Origin: CAYYAQ01 sp964469555
GTDB lineage: Bacteria; Planctomycetota; UBA1135; UBA2386
Length of the DNA stretch: 32,392 bases
Reading direction: 5' to 3'
Assembly: GCA_964469555.1 (NCBI GenBank)
Contig: CAYYAQ010000052.1
Span: 1-32,392 of the forward strand
Below, piece by piece: positions 1 to 8,300 of the stretch (within the stretch, counting starts at the first letter, position 1; each line of letters begins with the position of its first letter). Both the position numbers and the translations under genes were made by a program. The notes under the pieces were generated by a model. It was not told where the DNA came from. It worked only from the letters and a program-made list of their open reading frames with translations, and did not search any database.

Positions 1-178
1 CGGGCGACCCGTAGCTCCAACGCCGGATCCCCCCGAACGCCGGGCCCATCCTCGTGCTGTGGATCGCGATGAAGCCCATGAGACCGATCTCCTGGTCCTT
101 CAGGATCTCGATTTGCTCAAAATCCCCTCCTGAGCACAGGGCGTCGACGAACAGGGCATCTGCAGGAGGGGTGTCCAT
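1..178 (-). CDS. Glu/Leu/Phe/Val-type amino acid dehydrogenase, N-terminal part (partial, runs off the left edge)
   Basis: Reading leftwards from the ATG at 178-176, the first 59 residues contain FEQIEILKDQEIGLMGFIAI followed by HSTRMGPAFGGIRRW. This matches the N-terminal dimerisation/substrate domain of leucine and related dehydrogenases, whose hallmark is an 'aIHdTtlGPAlGGtR.w' stretch. By family knowledge these enzymes oxidatively deaminate branched-chain or aromatic amino acids with NAD+ in the cytosol. The catalytic Lys and the Rossmann domain lie outside the window, so substrate preference cannot be judged. The gene is divergent from the HEAT-repeat lipoprotein at 295, and the two share a short promoter region. 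There is no convincing Shine-Dalgarno sequence before the ATG. Confidence 0.85.
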   Translation of the reverse strand, partial: MDTPPADALFVDALCSGGDFEQIEILKDQEIGLMGFIAIHSTRMGPAFGGIRRWSYGSP

Positions 179-188
179 GGTCAGGGGT

Positions 189-198
189 TAGGATGTTA
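189..198. promoter_or_regulatory. Putative divergent -10 elements between the dehydrogenase and the HEAT lipoprotein
   Basis: TAGGAT at 189-194 on the plus strand overlaps TAACAT at 198-193 on the minus strand. The minus-strand hexamer lies 14 nt before the dehydrogenase ATG. The plus-strand one lies about 100 nt before the HEAT-protein ATG. The plus hexamer matches the TAGNNT pattern seen before several other genes here. No clear -35 box was seen, so this is a weak call. Confidence 0.3.
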
Positions 199-294
199 GT
201 CGAGCTTTTCCCTGGATCCACGGGAAGGAATGCCCCGCGGTGCCTTCCAACGATGGCCGTCGAGGATGGCCCACGCACAGACGCCGCCCACGCC

Positions 295-1344
295 ATGAAA
301 AAGACCACTACAACCGTCGCACTGGCTCTCGTGGCCCTCCAGGCCGCGTGTTCGACCACCGGAACCGAGATCGGAGTCGAGGATCCCGGGGGCTACAAGA
401 CGATGGTATCGCAGCGCGAAGCTTCGAACGCCAAGATCAAGAAGGACGCCCGATCGACCCCGAAGATCATGCAGGACTTCGACCGGGCGATCGACAAGTA
501 CTTCGGTGCCGTGTCCAAGTTGCCGGACACGCGCGCGGAGACCCTGCGCGACACCCTGGAGCGCATCCTGCGCCAGGAGGCGCGGCGCAACTTCTACCTT
601 CTGCTGTCGATGGCCGACGACCAGAAGAAGCCAGCCGATCGCGGCATCGCCCTGATCGCAATCGGATTCGCGGATGCGACGGAGGAAGTCCTCGAGAAGA
701 GAACGGGAACCAAGGCTTTCCACGTCACGGTAAAACAGAAGCGCGTCATCGTGGAGGCCAACAAGAAGTACACGCGCATGGCGTTGGACACGATGATCAC
801 GGCGCTCAACGATGAAGACGACAAGATCGTCGAGAACGCGCTGCTCGGCCTCGGCATCCTCGGCCATGAGGATACCCCGGTCCGCGAGATCGGCACGCTC
901 CTCGAGAACGACAAGAAGCCGCTCTCTCTCCGCCGCAACGCGTCGTGGGCGCTGACAGTCATCCAACCGAAGCTGACTCCGCTGACTCGCCGGTCGATCC
1001 GCCCGATCCTCCAACGACTTCTCCTGGAACCGCTCGGCGCGGTCGATCCGACCATCGTCTGCCCGACGCTGCGGAACCTCGGACTCTTCCGCAACAAGGC
1101 CGACGCCAAGATCGTCGAGCCCTACTGCGAACACCCCGAAGCCCTCGTGCGAGTCCGCGCTGCCATCGCCCTCGGCATGATCATGAACCAGGACTCGTTC
1201 CCGATACTCCTCGGATTGATCAAGCCCAGCGAAACCAATCTGAACGTCCGCCTGGTGGCTCGCAAGAGCCTCAAGGCCCTTGCGGGCGGCAAGGATCGTG
1301 GCTACGACGTGAAAGAGTGGCAGAGGTTGTTCAAGCGCAAGTAG
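295..1344 (+). CDS. Exported HEAT-repeat lipoprotein
   Basis: A 349-aa protein starting with MKKTTTTVALALVALQAAC, a lipoprotein-like signal peptide whose Cys would be residue 19; the lipobox (QAAC) is imperfect. I chose the ATG at 295 rather than the in-frame ATG at 193 because only 295 puts the signal peptide at the N-terminus. From about residue 115 onward the chain is a series of paired amphipathic helices typical of HEAT/PBS-lyase-type repeats, such as IVENALLGLGILG and VRVRAAIALGMIM. Such repeats normally form protein-binding solenoids. No enzymatic motif is visible. It overlaps the next lipoprotein gene and probably forms an operon with it. The likely role is a periplasmic scaffold; the partner is unknown. 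Confidence 0.8.
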   Translation: MKKTTTTVALALVALQAACSTTGTEIGVEDPGGYKTMVSQREASNAKIKKDARSTPKIMQDFDRAIDKYFGAVSKLPDTRAETLRDTLERILRQEARRNFYLLLSMADDQKKPADRGIALIAIGFADATEEVLEKRTGTKAFHVTVKQKRVIVEANKKYTRMALDTMITALNDEDDKIVENALLGLGILGHEDTPVREIGTLLENDKKPLSLRRNASWALTVIQPKLTPLTRRSIRPILQRLLLEPLGAVDPTIVCPTLRNLGLFRNKADAKIVEPYCEHPEALVRVRAAIALGMIMNQDSFPILLGLIKPSETNLNVRLVARKSLKALAGGKDRGYDVKEWQRLFKRK

Positions 1345-2660
1345 GCCGAAAGGCAACCATCCAGGCGACGCCCCGGACCGCGGAGTTCGTCTGTATCGCC
1401 CTCGCCATCTGGACACTCCACGGCTGCGCGCCCGCCGAAGACGATCCTCCGCCAGCCAGTTCGTCCGAGACCGCGAAAACAGCCACGAAGGAGACGCAGG
1501 ATCCGACGCCTCCGCCAAAGTCGGCGAAAGAGGCCGTCGAGCAGGTCCTGAAGCGGTGCCACGGAATCCTGATGAGCGCGGAGGACATGGCGAACAGCGC
1601 GATCAAGCTGCGCCGTAGCGCGGACGACACCGTCCCGGAGCAGGTCAAGCTCGGCGCCGAGGACTGCATCGGGATCACCCTGCGCGACAAGACGAAGAAG
1701 GTGCTGACCGCGACCGGCCACGCGTGGCATGTCTTCCCGTACGAGACCCCGGTCGTGTGCGAACCGATCGAGGGCAAGAAGCTCGCGAGGTTCCGGCGTT
1801 TTCAACAACTGCTGCGCACGGCGTTGCTGGAGCCTCTCTACAAGTTCGAGAAGGCAAAGCGACAGGGACCGAACACCTACGCGCTGACGCTTCCCTTCGG
1901 GGAGACGTGGCAACTCGAGCTACGCGAGGTCAAGACACCGGAGGGCAAGATCGTGCTCTTGCCCTGCGAGTTGTCCGGACCGCCGGGGAAGGTGGTGTTC
2001 GAGAAGCACCTGCACACCGGCGTCACGCACCTTCCGAAGAAAGTGATGCTCGGCGAGTTCGGGCTCCGGTGGTTCGCACTCGAGCTCACCGGCCTGACCT
2101 TCGGTGAGAGCGTCTTCGCCGATCCGAGGAAGGCAAGGAACAAGGAAGTCATCGTGCCGACGAGGTGGAGCCCCGACCCCCCCATCGGAGATGTCGGATT
2201 CAAGACGGTGGCTGCCAAGACCGCGCTCGTGCTGGTCGACCCCGGCAACTGGGAGTCGCGGTTCGAATTGGCCAAGAAGAACAGCGCGGAACTCGGAGGG
2301 CAGGGGCAGATGGGCGCCGACGAAATCGACTTCCTCTTCGACGAAGGCGGCAAGCGCTACATCGCGATGGTGTTCACGGAGGCACCGAAGAACATCGGCG
2401 GCAAACCCTTCGTCGCCAAAAAGCACCAGCGCATCTTGAAACTGCCCCAACAGCGCGTCGCGATCGTGTATCCGAAGCACGGGTCTCTCGAAGCGTGTGA
2501 GAAGGTCGCAGAGAAGTTGCTGAGCGCTTTCATCGCCGAGAACAAGCTCGAGGTAACCGGCGCCATGCGCATCACGCCGTGGGTTTTCTTCGACAAGGCC
2601 CTGCCGTCGAAGCGCGAGTTGAACCACCTGCGGATCGGATTCGAGATCCCGGTCCAGTAA
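1317..2660 (+). CDS. Lipoprotein with a possible GyrI-like C-terminal domain
   Basis: About 447 aa. The N-terminus has a hydrophobic segment ending in a good lipobox (LHGC, Cys at nt 1425), then a Pro/Ser/Thr-rich linker. The start is uncertain: no ATG precedes the signal segment, and the nearest upstream in-frame start is GTG at 1317, which overlaps the HEAT gene by 28 nt. The C-terminal ~70 residues (HGSLEACEKVAEKLLSAFI, then LRIGFEIPVQ) resemble the end of GyrI-like/SOUL ligand-binding domains, where a helix after a short HG-type turn and a final 'EI.iPV' strand are typical. That resemblance is by eye only. The middle of the protein is not recognised. It probably sits in the periplasm or outer membrane and is co-expressed with the HEAT lipoprotein. 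Confidence 0.7.
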   Translation: MAEVVQAQVGRKATIQATPRTAEFVCIALAIWTLHGCAPAEDDPPPASSSETAKTATKETQDPTPPPKSAKEAVEQVLKRCHGILMSAEDMANSAIKLRRSADDTVPEQVKLGAEDCIGITLRDKTKKVLTATGHAWHVFPYETPVVCEPIEGKKLARFRRFQQLLRTALLEPLYKFEKAKRQGPNTYALTLPFGETWQLELREVKTPEGKIVLLPCELSGPPGKVVFEKHLHTGVTHLPKKVMLGEFGLRWFALELTGLTFGESVFADPRKARNKEVIVPTRWSPDPPIGDVGFKTVAAKTALVLVDPGNWESRFELAKKNSAELGGQGQMGADEIDFLFDEGGKRYIAMVFTEAPKNIGGKPFVAKKHQRILKLPQQRVAIVYPKHGSLEACEKVAEKLLSAFIAENKLEVTGAMRITPWVFFDKALPSKRELNHLRIGFEIPVQ

Positions 2661-3007
2661 CGCCGCCGCCGCCGGTAAGGACTCGTTGGATCGTGCCGTT
2701 CGCGTCGACCTCGACGCGCGTGGGTTCGCCCTTCGGCGCGCCATCCAGGAGTGGCAGCGGTGTCGTGTGCGACACGTAGTTGGTCAGCGAGAACAGGCCA
2801 TTCTCAGCCGCCAGGTAGCGGATCTCGCCGGTGCCACCCCGGCTCCGTGCATCCGATCACCTGTCCACCTGCACGCGTCAACTTCGAGCCAGAAAACTCG
2901 TAGTCCGCCGGGTTCAAGGCGAACGTGTTGTATGGGTTTCTCTCCTGCGCGCAGAGCGAACTGCACACGAACAAGATTGCCCGGAATGGGACGCGGATAT
3001 CGGACAC
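2661..3007 (-). pseudogene. Frameshifted, 3'-truncated gene for a secreted protein
   Basis: From a GTG at 3007-3005 the minus strand encodes a signal peptide (VPFRAILFVCSSLCAQ) and then NPYNTFALNPADYEFSG and similar sequence down to about 2840. Coding continues in the next frame (GTGEIRYLAAENGLFSLTNY onward) to about 2665. The frame changes at the C run 2837-2840; removing one base joins the two parts. Both halves show strong G/C third-position bias, as expected of real coding sequence. Past 2660 the frame runs antisense into the preceding lipoprotein gene and loses that bias, so the original C-terminus appears to be missing. The family is not recognised. Either this is a decayed gene or the C run is a sequencing error in a short real gene. 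Confidence 0.5.
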
Positions 3008-3020
3008 GGCTCGCGACACT

Positions 3021-4238
3021 ATGGCGGGCGGGCGCGCTGCTCCATCAACGCTGAACCCGGCTGCGTCTTTCGTTTTGGCCGTTACTCCTCCAACCCCAGT
3101 CGTCTGCACCGGCTCTCCCGAAGAGATCGGTCGTTGCCAAGGCGACCAACTCGCCGACAAGGTGCGCGCCAGCCAGACGATGCTCGATCAGCTGGAGGCC
3201 TTCCGCCTCGCGAAACCGTTCGGTCTCCCCTTCTTCCTCTACCGCTGGCTGGCCCGGCGCAAGGCCGGGAGCGTGTGGCGCGGCCCGCTCGGTGCGCGAA
3301 CACCCGCGATGGCCGCTCGCATCCGCGGCATCGCTGACGGCGCATCCGCACGCCACGACGAGCTGCAGCTCCTGAACCTGATGGAGCCCATCCTCTCGGA
3401 TCTCCGAGACTTCCTGCGAACGGGACCCCCTGGCGCCGGTTGTTCAGCCGTCGCCGTGCGCGGTTCGCGATCGGAAGGAGGGCGATCCGTGATGGTCCGC
3501 AACTTCGACTATCTACCGCTCGTTCAACCCTTCTACGCGCTGCGCGAACTCCGGCCCACCTCGGGCTACCGCGCCCTGGAGTTCACGGTCGCGCCGCTCG
3601 CGGGCGCGGTCGACGGCATCAACGAGAAGGGCCTCGCGATCACAAACAACTACGCCTACGTCACGGACACCGGCGATCCGTCCGCGACGTTGACGATGGC
3701 GACGAGCATGGCCCTGGCCGAATGCGCGACCGTCACCGAGGCCGAGGGGTTCCTCGCGTCGCAGAAGATCTGGGGCGGCGGCATCCTGATGGTCGCGGAC
3801 GCCACCGGAGACATCGCGTCGCTCGAGATCTCGAACACGAAACGCGCCACCCATCGGCCCGGCGACGGCGAAGACCTGCTCCTCCACACGAACCGTTTCC
3901 GTGAAGGCCCGATGCGCGCCGTCGAAATCGCGGGCGACGCTCACTACAACGATCGCGCACCGACCGCGCTCCGCGGTCTTCGAATCCACGATTCCAGCGA
4001 CTCGCGTGAAGCGCAACTACGCCGACTCCTCTCCGGGTCCAACGCGCTCAGCCTCGACGACCTGCACCGCGTGATGAGCGACCACGGACCCGGCGGCCAG
4101 CCCTCGCTCGACTCGGTGTGCATGCACAGCGACTACTGGTCCACGACAGCCTGCGTACACCTGCTCCCTGTCGAACGGAAGGTCCGCGTCGCATTCAACT
4201 CTGCGTGCGAGGCCGAGTTCGTCGAGTTCGCCCTCTGA
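3021..4238 (+). CDS. C45-family Ntn-hydrolase (acyl-CoA:6-aminopenicillanate acyltransferase-like)
   Basis: A 405-aa protein. After SPEEIGRCQGDQLADKVR, the characteristic N-terminal block of the family, comes a helical region. PGAGCSAVAV follows, with Cys141 the likely N-terminal nucleophile after self-cleavage, and then SVMVRNFDYLP, the conserved 'gRNfDy' block. Further on are GAVDGINEKGLAITNN and SVCMHSDYW, also typical of C45 proteins. Members are amide hydrolases or acyltransferases, and in most bacteria the substrate is unknown. I chose the ATG at 3021; in-frame starts further upstream would run across the divergent remnant at 2661-3007. No obvious signal peptide is present. A GH113-like gene follows closely. 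Confidence 0.8.
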   Translation: MAGGRAAPSTLNPAASFVLAVTPPTPVVCTGSPEEIGRCQGDQLADKVRASQTMLDQLEAFRLAKPFGLPFFLYRWLARRKAGSVWRGPLGARTPAMAARIRGIADGASARHDELQLLNLMEPILSDLRDFLRTGPPGAGCSAVAVRGSRSEGGRSVMVRNFDYLPLVQPFYALRELRPTSGYRALEFTVAPLAGAVDGINEKGLAITNNYAYVTDTGDPSATLTMATSMALAECATVTEAEGFLASQKIWGGGILMVADATGDIASLEISNTKRATHRPGDGEDLLLHTNRFREGPMRAVEIAGDAHYNDRAPTALRGLRIHDSSDSREAQLRRLLSGSNALSLDDLHRVMSDHGPGGQPSLDSVCMHSDYWSTTACVHLLPVERKVRVAFNSACEAEFVEFAL

Positions 4239-4244
4239 TACAGT
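4236..4244 (+). promoter_or_regulatory. Putative extended -10 element before the GH113-like gene
   Basis: TGATACAGT overlaps the TGA stop of the C45 gene; the hexamer TACAGT ends 10 nt before the ATG at 4255. The same TGATAC arrangement directly after a gene end recurs at 11970. It fits an extended -10 (TGnTANNNT) with a very short leader. No -35 box is evident. Confidence 0.3.
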
Positions 4245-4254
4245 GCCCGACCGA

Positions 4255-5310
4255 ATGTCGCGCCTCTTCGCACTCTGGATCCCGCCTGTGCTCGCGGCGA
4301 CCGTCCTCGCCCAAGCCGCGCCGAGCAAGAAACCAGCGAAGGCTCCGATTCAGGGCATCACGATCTCGACCCACGGCACCGGTCGCGACTGGGGCACCGA
4401 TCGAATCACACCCTGCATCAAGGAAATCCGTGGCGTCGGCGCAAACTGGATCAGCATCCACCCCTACGCGACCATCCATGCCAGCGGTCGCGTGACGTGG
4501 CGCCCGTTCGACCCGAAGAATCCACCCGCCCACCTCGTCCGTCCGATCAAGGAAGCGCACGTCCTCGGGATGAAGGTGTTCATCAAGCCGCACCTCGCGT
4601 ACTGGGGATCGCCGTTCAAGTGGCGCGGCGAGATCGCGTTCGAGAAGGACTCAGACTGGCAGCGTTTCTTCGATAGCTACTCGAAGTGGATCGTCGCCGT
4701 CGCCGCGGCGTGCAAGGACGCGGACGGTTTCTGCGTCGGGACCGAGCTCGACAAGACGATCGCCAAGGACAAGAAGTGGCGGGCGATCATCTCAGCCGTG
4801 CGGAAGGTGACGAAGGCGCCCCTGACCTACGCCGCCAACTGGACCGACTACACCGCGATCGGGTTCTGGGACGCCCTCGACATCATCGGAATCCAGGCGT
4901 ATTTCCCGTTGACCGACAAGAAGAACGCGAAGGTCGCCGAGCTGCGCGCTGGTTGGCGGACGACGATGGCGACCCTCCGCAAGTTCGCCGCGAAGAAGAG
5001 CCGGAACATCGTGTTCACGGAACTCGGCTACAACGCGTCGTTCGAGGCCGCGATCCGACCCTGGGACCCGCGCAGCGACGGCCCCCGGGCGGCGGCCTTC
5101 CAGCGGACCTGCATGTCGATCGCGCTGGCCGCCATCGCCGCTGAGCCGCGCGTCGAGGGGGCCTTTCTGTGGAAGTGGTTCCCGCCGCCGTCGGCTGTCG
5201 GTCGCGACTTCCCACTCGCCACGCCGGAGATGAAACGGACGCTCCGCGCGGCTTGGCTGAAGCCCGTGGAATCGACGGGCAAAAAGCCCACGAAGACAGG
5301 GAAGCAATAG
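4255..5310 (+). CDS. Exported GH113-like glycoside hydrolase (beta-mannanase type)
   Basis: A 351-aa protein with a signal peptide (MSRLFALWIPPVLAATVLAQ, cleavage near residue 20-22). The rest reads as a TIM-barrel glycosidase of the GH113 type: an early GITISTHG strand, IKPHLAYWG, then DGFCVGTELDK with Glu164 as the likely acid/base, DALDIIGIQAYFPL, and NIVFTELGYN with Glu256 as the likely nucleophile. Characterised GH113 enzymes cut beta-1,4-mannan, but many relatives are untested. A GTG at 4243 is an alternative start; the ATG at 4255 gives the cleaner signal peptide. It follows the C45 gene by 16 nt but has its own -10-like element. The C-terminus is a short Lys/Thr-rich tail. Confidence 0.82.
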   Translation: MSRLFALWIPPVLAATVLAQAAPSKKPAKAPIQGITISTHGTGRDWGTDRITPCIKEIRGVGANWISIHPYATIHASGRVTWRPFDPKNPPAHLVRPIKEAHVLGMKVFIKPHLAYWGSPFKWRGEIAFEKDSDWQRFFDSYSKWIVAVAAACKDADGFCVGTELDKTIAKDKKWRAIISAVRKVTKAPLTYAANWTDYTAIGFWDALDIIGIQAYFPLTDKKNAKVAELRAGWRTTMATLRKFAAKKSRNIVFTELGYNASFEAAIRPWDPRSDGPRAAAFQRTCMSIALAAIAAEPRVEGAFLWKWFPPPSAVGRDFPLATPEMKRTLRAAWLKPVESTGKKPTKTGKQ

Positions 5311-5328
5311 CGACACGCTCACCAGGGT

Positions 5329-5337
5329 TGATACCTT
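5329..5337 (+). promoter_or_regulatory. Putative extended -10 element before tamB
   Basis: TGATACCTT lies in the 69-nt gap before the GTG start of tamB and ends 42 nt upstream of it. It matches the TGnTANNNT form also seen at 4236 and 11970. No clear -35 box was seen. Confidence 0.3.
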
Positions 5338-5379
5338 CTTCGGTTCGCCCGACCGAGAGACGACGACCAAATACAGAAG

Positions 5380-8300
5380 GTGCGCAAGCTCAGAAAACGC
5401 ATCCTCATCGCACTGGGGATCACCGTCGCGACCCTGCTGATCCTCTACTTCGGCCGGCGCCTGTTCTTCGAGTCGATGATCATCGACAAGGCGGAGTCGG
5501 CGCTCGGGGCCGCGCTCGGAGTCGACGTATCCATCGTCGCCGTGAGCGGCAATTGGTTGACCGAAATCGTCGTCGAGGACATCGATATCCGTGGTGGCGA
5601 GGGATCCGCCTACCGGGAGATCACGGATCTCGACATCGAATTCGCGTACTCGGCGTTTGCCCTGATATCGGGCGATCTCAGGGGCCTCGAGCATCTGCGA
5701 ATCCGGTGCAAGCGCATGGTTCTCGACACGAAGAAGGCGTGGGTCGGTCGAGACGAGGAACCGGAGACCGAGCCGAGCAGCGCCTCCCTCGACGATGTCC
5801 TCGCGATGTTCGGAGGCGGGGCGTCGATCGAAATCGACGAGTTGGTGCTTCTCCCGGACTACGTGGCGGCTGGTGGCGCGACCATCACGGTGAATCCAAG
5901 CCAGGGCAAACGAACGCTGTCCGTCGTCACCGGCGAGACCAGACTCGAGGGAGACATCGACGGATCGGGAAACTTCGACGCCAAGATCGTCGGCAACGAG
6001 AGCGGTCGCGCGCTGCGGGCACTCGGTCTCGGCACCGAGATCGAGGGCAAGCTCGAGGGGCACGTTCGCGGAAACACGAAGACGGCAAACATCAAGTTCG
6101 ACCTCGATGTGACCACGAGACGCGGCGACGCAGACGTGGCTGCCCAGTGCAAGGCCAGGCTTGAGGGCGGGATTCTCACGGCCCCGCGCGTGCACCTCGA
6201 TCTACCTGGCATATCCATAGATGGAGGCAATCTGCAGTTCCCGATCGCGGAACTCTCGACGGAGAAGATCGCGGCAATTCTCGAGAAGCAGAAGAACGGC
6301 TCGCTCGAGATCAAGATCACGGACCTCGAGCCGTACAAGGATCTTCTGGCTCGGCTCCCCGCGTCCGTTCAGAAGCTCGTGCCGATCAAGGTCGATTTCC
6401 GTGGAGTGCTGGACAAGGGCGTCATCGCCCTGCGTCCGTCCGTGTTCACCGGCAAGGGATACGAGCTGCGGATCACCAAGGGATCACTCTCATTTGCCGG
6501 GTCGATCAAGGCTCCGATCACGCTCGACCAACTCCGGTCCTCGACCGCGACCGAACTCGAAATCGAACTGGACGTGCCCCGACCGCTCGCGATCGACATC
6601 CCGGGCTCGGGTCCGCTGGTTCTGGCAGGTCGTGTCACGGCTACCGTCTCGGGAAGCCTGGGGAACCCCGACGCGAAGGCGAGCATCGACCTGCGCGACA
6701 TCCGGTTCGGCGAGTTCGACGTCGACACGCTCTCCGGTCGAATCGTCTTTGACGGCAAGCGCGTGACGCTCACCGATGCCAAGGTCCGGGGCGCGGGTCG
6801 GAGGACGGACAGTTTTCGTTTCGCGATCGACGGCGGCAGCGCCCTGCACCTGCCATCCACGGATGGAGAGCTTCCGCGAGTCACACTCGACCTCCGGGGC
6901 GACGTACCGCGCGAAGTCCTCTCCCTCGCCAATGTGCCCAGGGACTTCGTCGACAAGCTCACTCTGTCGCCGGCGTCGATCACCGCCGACGTGCGACTGC
7001 AGAAGGGTTCTTCGGCGTTGCCGATCGGCAGCGTCAGTCTGGCCATGCCTCGCATCGCCATGCAGGGACTCGACCCGATCGACCTGAAGTGCAAGGCAGC
7101 GCTCGCGGCGCGCGGGGTTGTGCAGATCGAGAACCTCTCGTTGCACAGCGAGACTGCCACGGTGCGCGCCCGCGGAACGATCGGACTCGATGACAAGTTG
7201 CTGGACCTGACCGTGGACGGCAAGTTGAACCAGTTGCTGCCGATCTGTCGCCTGCTCAAACTGCGCCACGACCTCGACGGGAGTCTCGAGATCGACGAGA
7301 TCACGGCGAAGGGCAGCATGTCGACCCTGCCTGACCTGACGGTCTCGGCTCGCGCAAGACTCTCGTCCATATCACCTCTTTGGTTCGCGTCAGCTCGACA
7401 CGACGTTCCCGAGGCCCCACTCGAAGTCACTGTCGTGGGATCCAGTTCTGGCGCGGGTTTCGACGTCACGAAACTCCAACTCGGTTGGGGCAAGGCCAAC
7501 CGACGCATCGACCTCGAAGGCAGCGGGCCGCTGCCGCTGAAGTTCGCGAACGAGAAGATCCAGGCGACGAAACGCGACCGCCCGTTCGCGATCGAACTCC
7601 ACGCGTCCGTCGATCGACCGCGACCCAAGCTGAAGATCGGCAAGGTCGAGGTCGACGGGAAGATCGAGATCGACGCTTTCGAAGTGCGGGTCCCCAACCT
7701 CGGCACGCGCTCGGTCGACGGCTCATTCGAAGTCCGCGGTCTGCGGGCGGGCATCGAGCTCAGCAAGATCCTCGACAAATCGATCAAGTGGCCCGACGTG
7801 GCGATAGCCGGCGAGATCCAGATGCGAGAATTCTGGATCGGTCATCTCATCGGGGAACTGATTCCGAAGCCAGAGAAGAAGGGCGTGAAGCCGACCGAGG
7901 TGCGCGGCGCCGCCAGCGGCAAGCTCACGGTCACCGGTCGCATCGGACAACCGTCGGTCACGGGTTCGATCACGCTGAAACGCGGCGGCGTCGCGTACCC
8001 GGGCGCTCCCGTTGTCGAGGCGATCGAGGGCACCGCGCGTTTCGACGCCACCAGCATCGAGTTGAAGTACGACGCCCGGACCACGGATCAGACGCCCCTC
8101 ACGATCCTCGCGAGCCTCAACACCGGGAGCCTTCCGCTGTGGACTGCATTCAGCAAAGAGAAAGAGAACACGGCGCTCACCGGCAAGCTCCGGATCGAAG
8201 GGCTCGACCTGGCTCTCTTGAAAGGGTCCTTCGGCGAAGTGGTCGGCCTGCACGGCAAGGTCGCGATCGACGGCAGCCTCGCCGGCACGAGAAAGCGGCT

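Noticed and set aside
196..1518. A 440-codon minus-strand frame opposite the HEAT lipoprotein
   Set aside because: Arg/Leu/Asp-rich shadow of the sense gene with no recognisable domain.
4792..6195. A 467-codon minus-strand frame spanning the end of the GH113-like gene and the start of tamB
   Set aside because: It runs antisense across two genes with clear family matches and has shadow-like composition.
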